Assembly: GCA_947503655.1 (NCBI GenBank)
Contig: CANNEP010000021.1
Span: forward strand, 1-39,959
Reading direction: 5' to 3'
Length of the DNA stretch: 39,959 nucleotides
Source of the DNA: an uncultured Microbacterium sp.
GTDB taxonomy: Bacteria; Actinomycetota; Actinomycetes; Actinomycetales; Microbacteriaceae
The notes below the pieces were generated by a model that saw nothing but the letters and a program-made list of their open reading frames with translations, had not been told where the DNA came from and did not search any database. Position numbers and translations under genes: made by a program. Below are positions 32,845 through 38,322 of this stretch, piece by piece. How positions within the stretch are numbered: position 1 is the first letter of the stretch; the number at the start of each line of letters is the position of its first letter.

Positions 32845-33318
32845 CTATTCGGCAGGATCGACGAAGGGGCCGCGGCTCTGTTTCAAACGCACCACAATAT
32901 TGGGATCGAGAGGCGTCAAATGCAGGGCATAGGTCGTGATGACTCGATCCACGTCTTCGGTGCCGCCGTCAGGGTGAAACTCGATCGAACGCACCTGGAG
33001 GCGCTCGACAAACTCTTCATCGGTACCCTCCCAGCGCTCGTTGATGTCATCGCGGTACCCGTCTTGAACGATCCATGGTTGTGACGTCTCGTCGGTGATC
33101 TCAGTGGCGATTGCCTGTCGAGACATCTCATCGATCGAGGCGAAGACCTCGAGCGCGCTATCGATCAGTTCGATGTAGCGGTCGGTGAAGGTATCAGGGT
33201 GGTGCAGAAAGATGGTGACGGGCAGCTCGCGCGACTCATAGTCCATGAGGGTTTCGAACACTGCGCCGTTGACGAGTTGCGTGAACGTCACCTCGCCGAG
33301 GAATCGGCTCGTGGCCAT
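32845..33318 (-). CDS. 157-aa protein of unknown function, candidate immunity partner
   Basis: The ATG at 33318 follows AAAGG and gives MATSRFLGEVTFTQLVNGAV; a longer frame upstream runs through the neighbouring gene and is rejected. The product is acidic and soluble, with no signal peptide or membrane segment. The pattern of a beta-rich start, then FTDRYIELIDSALEVFASID and EMSRQAIATEI, recalls the DUF2004 group, members of which sit beside secreted toxins as immunity proteins; this is a weak resemblance. It is 58 bases downstream of the 444-aa gene on the same strand, with a hairpin between, so the two probably form one unit. Confidence 0.75.
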   Translation of the reverse strand: MATSRFLGEVTFTQLVNGAVFETLMDYESRELPVTIFLHHPDTFTDRYIELIDSALEVFASIDEMSRQAIATEITDETSQPWIVQDGYRDDINERWEGTDEEFVERLQVRSIEFHPDGGTEDVDRVITTYALHLTPLDPNIVVRLKQSRGPFVDPAE

Positions 33319-33336
33319 TGTTGGGACCTTTCTTTC

Positions 33337-33372
33337 CGGTGGGGCGCCCATTTGCGACGGGGCGCCCCACCG
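33337..33372 (-). repeat. 12-bp inverted repeat inside the two-gene cassette
   Basis: CGGTGGGGCGCC (33337-33348) and GGCGCCCCACCG (33361-33372) are perfect complements with a 12-base loop. The hairpin starts five bases after the stop codon of the 444-aa gene and ends just before the ribosome-binding site of the 157-aa gene. With no T-run it is more likely to influence mRNA processing or the relative expression of the two genes than to end transcription completely. Confidence 0.75.
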
Positions 33373-33376
33373 ACGA

Positions 33377-34711
33377 CTAGTTGTTTCCGGTGAGCGCTTC
33401 GTCGGCGATAAGAGCGTTGACCGTCGTTGTTGCGGCGGCGTCCGATGAGAAGAAGTCTTCAACGACGGCGTCGAACAGGTCTTGTCCGCGCGCGTACTCC
33501 TTCGCCGTGGCGTTGAGGTCATTGATGACGGCGTTGTGCACATCGACCGCGGAAACCATGGGCCCGGTCGCGCCCATACCGATGGACTCATGTCGTTGAA
33601 CGGCATAGGTTGACGGAACCATGCTGAGGGTACTTTTTGCGGCCGCCAGTGCATCGGCAATGGTGCCCATGTTGCGCGACACGTGATTGGTGTCGTTCCG
33701 ATCCATCGTCATGATTCCGTCTGCGCCGGGAAAAAGCCCCAACGAGAGTTTGTCCAGATTGAAGCTCGTCGGCTCTTGAGCAAACGCGTTCTGTGCCTTA
33801 ACGAGCATTGTGTACATCTGGTACTCAACGTCGTAGATCGACTGGTTGAGCTTGCCGAGAGCGTCGAAGAACGAACCCCAAATCTCTTGGTAGCTGGAGC
33901 CGCTGACGGTTGCGCTTGCCGAAACGGCGGCGACTGCGGTCGTTGCGGCCGCGGCGGTACCCGCCAGCGCTGCCACTGCAGGCGCCGCGGCACCAGCGGT
34001 CACAATGCTGGCAAAAACGCCGACTACGGCGCCAACGAATGTGAGAGCAACGGTGGAGACGGCACTGAGCCATGCGTCTCGCTCTCGATCTGCGGCAAGT
34101 GCGAACGCGCTTTGGGCGTTGGCCATGATCTCCGCGACATCTCGACGAACGGGCTTCCACATGGCCGACTGGGCAGTGTAGACGGTCTGGAGAACGCCGC
34201 AAGCGGCTCCTGTGCCACCGATCACATTGGCGAAACCTTCATCGTATTTAGCCAGGAACGGGGAGGTGAATGCGCCCGAAATCTTGTTGAGCGTGACTTC
34301 TTTGACGGTGTCTTTCGAGTTCAGGATGGGGCTCGGCAAGACCGTTGTTCCCGCGGCCGAGGTTCCGAATGCGGCGGCAGCGCCGGCGCTTGCATCCCTC
34401 GCGCTGTCGCAGCTCGACCCATCGGGGAGACCTTCCCAAGGCCGGAAGGCGTCGTCGACAGCAGAGCGAACGGTGTCGAAATCGCCCGCGATCGACGGGT
34501 GATTGGCCTCGACCCAACCCAGGAACGTTCCTCCGCCCTCGCCGGAGGATGGGTCTGGTCGCTGATAAGAGTTTGCGGCGACTACGCCCCAAAGCGCATA
34601 GCAGTCGTCGTAGAGAAAATGCACGGGATAGTCAGTATCAGACATCCAGCAGTCGATGGCTGACAGGTACATCTTCTTTTTGATGTCTGGTAGCTCGTCA
34701 TATGAAACCAT
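33377..34711 (-). CDS. 444-aa protein with central glycine/alanine-rich hydrophobic segment, unknown
   Basis: The ATG at 34711 has an AAGGGGG ribosome-binding site and gives MVSYDELPDIKKKMYLSAID; upstream in-frame starts are not supported. The protein has no signal peptide. Residues 1-215 are mixed and Cys-containing (21, 37, 101, 171), 217-268 is a long Ala/Gly/Val hydrophobic stretch, and the rest is mostly helical. A helical protein with a central hydrophobic hairpin is seen in type VII-secreted effectors with glycine zippers and in helical pore-forming toxins; neither family is recognised by sequence here, and no known toxin domain is at the C-terminus. The following 157-aa gene could be its partner. 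Confidence 0.78.
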   Translation of the reverse strand: MVSYDELPDIKKKMYLSAIDCWMSDTDYPVHFLYDDCYALWGVVAANSYQRPDPSSGEGGGTFLGWVEANHPSIAGDFDTVRSAVDDAFRPWEGLPDGSSCDSARDASAGAAAAFGTSAAGTTVLPSPILNSKDTVKEVTLNKISGAFTSPFLAKYDEGFANVIGGTGAACGVLQTVYTAQSAMWKPVRRDVAEIMANAQSAFALAADRERDAWLSAVSTVALTFVGAVVGVFASIVTAGAAAPAVAALAGTAAAATTAVAAVSASATVSGSSYQEIWGSFFDALGKLNQSIYDVEYQMYTMLVKAQNAFAQEPTSFNLDKLSLGLFPGADGIMTMDRNDTNHVSRNMGTIADALAAAKSTLSMVPSTYAVQRHESIGMGATGPMVSAVDVHNAVINDLNATAKEYARGQDLFDAVVEDFFSSDAAATTTVNALIADEALTGNN

Positions 34712-34859
34712 TGTTTTCCCCCTTGATGAGTCCCGGCACGATGCCGATTTTACTTTACGAGGCGTGCGCGCGTTGGTGCGAGTTCGTGTGGAAACTCTCA
34801 TGCACAGCTCACGGGTTGCCCCGTAGGCTCTGTGGAGAGCTTGAACCACGGGGGACACG

Positions 34860-35249
34860 ATGAAGAAATTGATTCTCGCGCTTGGCCTTTTGGGGGCTGG
34901 GGCGCTGGCCGTTCTCTTGTGGATTTTCGTGCTCGCACCGGGGGAGCAAACCCCGCCGAGTCAGACAGTTGTGTTTGAGGCCGTGGCGACGACACAAGAT
35001 CCGTTCGCGGTTCGCTACATCGTCGGGGCGGACGATGTGACGCAAACGGCAACCTCGCAGTTTGTTGCCGATGTCAGCACGAGTGAAAATCACGCCCAGT
35101 TCATTGTGAGCCTCGAGCCATCAACCCAAGGCGACCGCACGGTCACCTGTCGCGTATCGATTGGCAACGACGTCATTGTGGAGCAGACCAGCGAAACCGG
35201 GTTTGTTGACTGCACGACCGATCTGCCGCGAGCCAACGACGGTAACTAG
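34860..35249 (+). CDS. Membrane-anchored MmpS-like small protein
   Basis: The 129-aa product has a positively charged start and one N-terminal helix (LILALGLLGAGALAVLLWIF), then a domain of about 95 residues predicted outside the membrane. The VRYIVGADDVTQTATSQFVA, VTCRVSIGNDVIVEQTSETG and FVDCTTD segments follow the MmpS pattern (a beta-sandwich with a TCRI..DGKVV..N.S.G...V.C end and a Cys pair). MmpS proteins help MmpL transporters. No MmpL is adjacent; the nearest is the disrupted MMPL at 38.3-39.9 kb. The gene is divergent from the 444-aa gene with 148 bases between. Confidence 0.7.
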   Translation: MKKLILALGLLGAGALAVLLWIFVLAPGEQTPPSQTVVFEAVATTQDPFAVRYIVGADDVTQTATSQFVADVSTSENHAQFIVSLEPSTQGDRTVTCRVSIGNDVIVEQTSETGFVDCTTDLPRANDGN

Positions 35250-35292
35250 CCGCACGCACTCCCACGCTGCGGGTCGGCCGGGCGAACCCACC

Positions 35293-35347
35293 CATCCGCG
35301 CATTGAACGAGCGGGGCGAGACGAAACGCAGTGAGCCGATCTCGGAA
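35293..35347 (+). repeat. REP-like 55-bp repeat, copy B
   Basis: Second copy of the repeat at 32742-32796 (49 of 55 bases identical), in the 110-base gap between the convergent MmpS-like and alpha/beta hydrolase genes. It covers most of that gap and extends to within 13 bases of the hydrolase stop. No stem like that of copy A follows it. Confidence 0.75.
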
Positions 35348-35359
35348 ACTCTGCCGCAC

Positions 35360-36148
35360 TCAGCCCCGCAAAAACGCGATGCCCGCCTCGCGGAAGGCCC
35401 GCGAACCCGGTGCGTTGATGTGGTGCCGGGCCGGAATCTCGAAGAACTCACTGTTCGGAACCGATGATTGCAGCAACCGTGAGTCTTCGAGAATCGCATC
35501 GTCGCTGCCGGTCGCGATGAGCGTCGGCTGGCTCGGCGGGTTGTTGACCGGTGGCACGTCGTCGGCGAGATTCATGCCCTCAGCGAGGGCCAAGAGCGCA
35601 TCAAGATCGTTGCCCGGCAGACGCGACGCGAGCGAAACGTACCTCGCCGTCGTCTTGTCTTGCACCGTGGTTCCGTCGTCCAAAAACGCGCGTGCTTCGT
35701 CAACCTTGAGGCGGCGCAGCGGCTTGCCATCGGGGATTCCGCCGAGCACGCCGCGGCTGATGTGTTCGGGGTGGTCGGCCATGACCTGCCAGCCGACGCG
35801 GCCGCCGAGCGAATAGCCGAGATAGAAGGCGTCGGTGACGAGGTACGTGTCGAGCACGGCGATGACGTCATCGGTGAGCATGCGCATGCTGTACTGGTGC
35901 GCGTCGTGGGGTTTGTCGCTCGCGCCATGGCCGCGCTGGTCCATGCCGATCACGCGGAATCCGGCCTCTAACAGCTCTCGCACCCAGCCCGTATTGACCC
36001 AGTTGTCGCGCGTGCTCGACGCGAAGCCGTGCACGGCAATTACCGTAGGGTCAGCGTCGTCTCCCCACGAGTACGTCGCAATGCGGTGCCCCTCGGCTGA
36101 CATCACAAACTGCGGGTCTGGCATTTCGGTGAGCTCACGAAGGTCCAT
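35360..36148 (-). CDS. Alpha/beta hydrolase
   Basis: The 262-aa protein has the alpha/beta-hydrolase order: HGFASSTRDNW with the oxyanion-hole HG, GMDQRGHGASDKP, nucleophile elbow GYSLGG with Ser113, an acidic residue near TGSDD, and a C-terminal histidine in ARHHINAPG (242-243). No signal peptide is seen, so it is cytoplasmic. The overall length and RGHGxS motif are like those of esterases, haloperoxidase-like and epoxide-hydrolase-like enzymes; the substrate is unknown. The ATG at 36148 is a reasonable start. It is a single gene, convergent with the MmpS-like gene. Confidence 0.92.
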   Translation of the reverse strand: MDLRELTEMPDPQFVMSAEGHRIATYSWGDDADPTVIAVHGFASSTRDNWVNTGWVRELLEAGFRVIGMDQRGHGASDKPHDAHQYSMRMLTDDVIAVLDTYLVTDAFYLGYSLGGRVGWQVMADHPEHISRGVLGGIPDGKPLRRLKVDEARAFLDDGTTVQDKTTARYVSLASRLPGNDLDALLALAEGMNLADDVPPVNNPPSQPTLIATGSDDAILEDSRLLQSSVPNSEFFEIPARHHINAPGSRAFREAGIAFLRG

Positions 36149-36219
36149 GCTTACAGTCTGCCCCCGCTAAGCAGGAGTGGGCGGAACCATGGAGCTGGGT
36201 GGCAGGGGTGCCGACATGA

Positions 36220-36894
36220 TCATTCAGACTCTTCGCTACTAACGTGGTGCGGAACGCCGACGGGTTTGGACTCGCTCGAGCCGCGTTGACGCAGATATAT
36301 CGAGAACGCGATCATGGCGCCGACGGCGAGAAATTCGGACTGCCAGTTTTGTAGCGTTCGGTTCCAGAAATCGGGTGCCGCAATGTAATCCAGCCATGAT
36401 TGTGACGCTTCGCCATGCATCGCGTTCTCTTCGTTGGCCACGACGAGCCCGGCGAGCGACTGCGCAAACCACGACAGCACAAAGATCGCGCCCATCACCA
36501 ACAGAAGTGAATTCGAGTACAGCCAGCGGCGCCAACCGCGCACGCGCGCCCAACGCGGTGAGTTGGGTCGTGCGTGCTCACCGACAAGCTGTTCTTCGTC
36601 TGTTCCGACACCCTCGTCGCCCGGCTTTTTAGACTCGGGCGAGCCGCGCTGAACGAGCCACACCGTCGCGAGTATGAAGACGAAGAACTGCATGAATTCT
36701 GACTGCCAGTTTTCGGCCACATCGACCATGAAGTCGGACGAGCGGACGAACTGCCACCAGGTCACGGCGGGTTCACCATGGATGCTGTTCTGCTCGTTGG
36801 TGTCGGCAAGACCCGCAATGCTTTGCCCCAGCAGGGTGAGCAAGAAGATCACGAAGAAGAAGATTGACAACGCATTGTCGCGTATCGCTCTCAT
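36220..36894 (-). CDS. DUF6766-like membrane protein with internal duplication
   Basis: The 224-aa protein begins MRAIRDNALSIFFFVIFLLT at 36894; a longer frame would run through the small upstream gene. It has two similar halves: NALSIFFFVIFLL...GQSIAGL...NSIHGEP...ENWQSEFMQFFVFIL...WLVQRGSPESK, then NSLLLVMGAIFVLS...AQSLAGL...NAMHGEA...QNWQSEFLAVGAMIA...YLRQRGSSESK. Each half has two helices, so four in total. The repeated motifs HGE, NWQSEF and QRGSxESK fit DUF6766. Function is unknown. A short 47-aa membrane gene lies directly upstream with two bases between, so both probably form one operon. Confidence 0.85.
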   Translation of the reverse strand: MRAIRDNALSIFFFVIFLLTLLGQSIAGLADTNEQNSIHGEPAVTWWQFVRSSDFMVDVAENWQSEFMQFFVFILATVWLVQRGSPESKKPGDEGVGTDEEQLVGEHARPNSPRWARVRGWRRWLYSNSLLLVMGAIFVLSWFAQSLAGLVVANEENAMHGEASQSWLDYIAAPDFWNRTLQNWQSEFLAVGAMIAFSIYLRQRGSSESKPVGVPHHVSSEESE

Positions 36895-36896
36895 GT

Positions 36897-37040
36897 CTAT
36901 TGCCCGACTAGGGGCACAGCGATCATGATCGCAAGGCCGACAACAATGATGCCCATCCACGACCAAAACACCACGAGACGGCCAGGCGGTAGCTGTTGCG
37001 CCGCATCGTCGCGTGACGAGTCGCTTGCAGAAGAACCCAT
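36897..37040 (-). CDS. 47-aa single-TM protein upstream of the DUF6766-like gene
   Basis: Reading from ATG at 37040 gives MGSSASDSSRDDAAQQLPPG, then RLVVFWSWMGIIVVGLAIMI and a short tail ending TAG. A GGGAG site precedes it; a second ATG directly upstream at 37043 is also possible. The stop is two bases before the DUF6766-like start, so the genes are linked. The hydrophobic helix near the C-terminus suggests a tail-anchored or single-pass membrane protein. No family is recognised. Confidence 0.7.
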   Translation of the reverse strand: MGSSASDSSRDDAAQQLPPGRLVVFWSWMGIIVVGLAIMIAVPLVGQ

Positions 37041-37080
37041 CATGACTCCCTCGAAAATGAAGACGTTATTCAGAAAGAGG

Positions 37081-37112
37081 CGGTGGCTCGGCGCACACGC
37101 GCCGAGCCACCG
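37081..37112 (-). terminator. Terminator of the DUF892 gene
   Basis: CGGTGGCTCGGCG (37081-37093) and CGCCGAGCCACCG (37100-37112) form a perfect 13-bp stem with a six-base loop, eight bases after the DUF892 gene stop in the minus direction. On that strand a CCTCTTTCTG tail follows. Confidence 0.85.
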
Positions 37113-37119
37113 TTCGACG

Positions 37120-37599
37120 TTAGGCCGACATTTCTTTGAGCTTGTTCAACAGCTCTTCACTGGTGTGAACTTCTTGATCGAGGTTGTCTTGCAAAAGCTG
37201 AGCAGCCTCGGGGTGCAGGCTCTTCGTCGCCACGATCAACCCCTGATACATCGACATCTCGTAATGCTCATTGCCCAGAGCACACGAGAGGGTGACCTGA
37301 TCGAGCAGACCTGACGCCGACTTCTCGATCAGCGACGCTGCTTGTTTGGAGATGCCCTTCGTGCTGGGAGACGGAGCCGTTGACTCCGGTAGCTCAAGAA
37401 GCTCGAACACCTTGCTGAGATTCGCAATTTGCTCCTTCGTCTCATCGGCATGGTGACGAAACAGCTTCTTCACCTCAGATGATTGGGCTGCTGACGCAAG
37501 TTCGCCGAGCGCAGCGAGTGAATCATCTTCCATGGTGCGCGCGGACCGAAGCTGGTAGCGGAGAAGATCTTCAGGCGTTTCCAGTTGCAGCTGGGACAT
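37120..37599 (-). CDS. DUF892 (YciF-like) ferritin-like protein
   Basis: The 159-aa all-helical protein has the ferritin-like four-helix pattern of DUF892/YciF: LLRYQLRSARTMEDDSLAAL, KKLFRHHADETKEQIANLSK, CALGNEHYEMSMYQGLIVAT and AAQLLQDNLDQEVHTSEELL, with glutamate and histidine residues that could bind two metals. Such proteins are expressed under stress and their exact role is uncertain. It is preceded by a short 5' region divergent from the CinA-C gene (160 bases between starts), and ends at a strong hairpin. The start ATG at 37599 gives MSQLQLETPEDLLR. Confidence 0.9.
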   Translation of the reverse strand: MSQLQLETPEDLLRYQLRSARTMEDDSLAALGELASAAQSSEVKKLFRHHADETKEQIANLSKVFELLELPESTAPSPSTKGISKQAASLIEKSASGLLDQVTLSCALGNEHYEMSMYQGLIVATKSLHPEAAQLLQDNLDQEVHTSEELLNKLKEMSA

Positions 37600-37703
37600 G
37601 GCTTTTTAGCCTTTCTCTAAGCGGATTGGCCACGCATTCATCGCGCGAACACGCAACCAGGTGCCGCGAGCATAAGACGTCCCATCGCCTCGAGTAACGG
37701 GGG

Positions 37704-37732
37704 TTGACCGGAACCATGCGGCCGACTAATGG
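37704..37732 (+). promoter_or_regulatory. Candidate promoter of the CinA-C gene
   Basis: TTGACC at 37704-37709 and TAATGG at 37727-37732 are separated by 17 bases, a good sigma-70-type pair, 27 bases upstream of the start at 37760. A CGGAACCA octamer (37709-37716) begins at the last base of the -35 element and runs into the spacer. Confidence 0.5.
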
Positions 37733-37759
37733 TGGAGAAGAGACGCCGAAAGGAGACCG

Positions 37760-38227
37760 ATGAGTGACAGCGAAGCGCTTGCCGCCGAGGCGCAGTCCCG
37801 CGGCTTGCGGATCGGGGTGGTTGAGTCGTTAACCTCCGGCAAGCTTGCGCAAACAGTGGGCGCCGGAGAGAACGCTGGAGACTGGTTCGCAGGCGGTATC
37901 GTCGCGTACTTGCGAGATGTCAAAGAGCGCTTGCTCGGCGTCGATGAGGGCATTGATCTGTGCTCGGCCCGCTGCGCTGAACAGCTTGCTGTCGGTGCTG
38001 CCGAGGTTTTGCGCGCTGACGTGTGCGTCTCTACGACGGGAGTAGGCGGCCCCGACGCCGAAGATGGGCACGAACCCGGAACCGTTTTCATTGGCTGGTA
38101 CGCCAACGGCAATGTCGGTAGCGCTGAGTTCCATTTCGATGGCGAACCCACCGCGGTGTTGCAACAGACTGTCGTGGCCGCGATGCGCGAATTGGCAGAA
38201 CGCGCGGCTACGAACTGTGATGGCTGA
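37760..38227 (+). CDS. CinA C-terminal domain protein (nicotinamide-nucleotide amidohydrolase family)
   Basis: The 155-aa protein is a stand-alone CinA-C/PncC domain: VVESLTSGKLAQTVG, the GGIVAYLRDVKERLLGV motif, then STTGVGGPDAEDGHEPGTVF. PncC-type enzymes deamidate nicotinamide mononucleotide in NAD recycling. In the first motif the usual ESCTGG reads ESLTSG, a small change near the active site, so activity is not certain. An AAAGGAG ribosome-binding site supports the ATG at 37760. Seventeen bases downstream begins a truncated SRPBCC gene, which was presumably once a second gene of the operon. Confidence 0.9.
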   Translation: MSDSEALAAEAQSRGLRIGVVESLTSGKLAQTVGAGENAGDWFAGGIVAYLRDVKERLLGVDEGIDLCSARCAEQLAVGAAEVLRADVCVSTTGVGGPDAEDGHEPGTVFIGWYANGNVGSAEFHFDGEPTAVLQQTVVAAMRELAERAATNCDG

Positions 38228-38244
38228 CTACAGAAGGAGCAACG

Positions 38245-38322
38245 ATGTCTCGCAATGTCAGGGTGATGAAGGGTACGCCCGAAAATGTGTTTGCTGTACT
38301 GGCCGACGGGAGGGGGTGGAGC
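38245..38322 (+). pseudogene. Truncated SRPBCC (polyketide cyclase-like) gene start
   Basis: An AAGGAG site and ATG at 38245 give MSRNVRVMKGTPENVFAVLA and DG, which matches the first 22 residues of actinobacterial SRPBCC-family proteins (lipid/ligand-binding START-like fold, about 150 aa). After residue 22 (about 38310) the match stops and the DNA becomes the 3' end of the response-regulator part on the other strand (its stop is at 38323-38325). The open frame that runs further is antisense to that gene and has no resemblance to the family. So the gene has lost about 85 % of its length. Confidence 0.65.
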
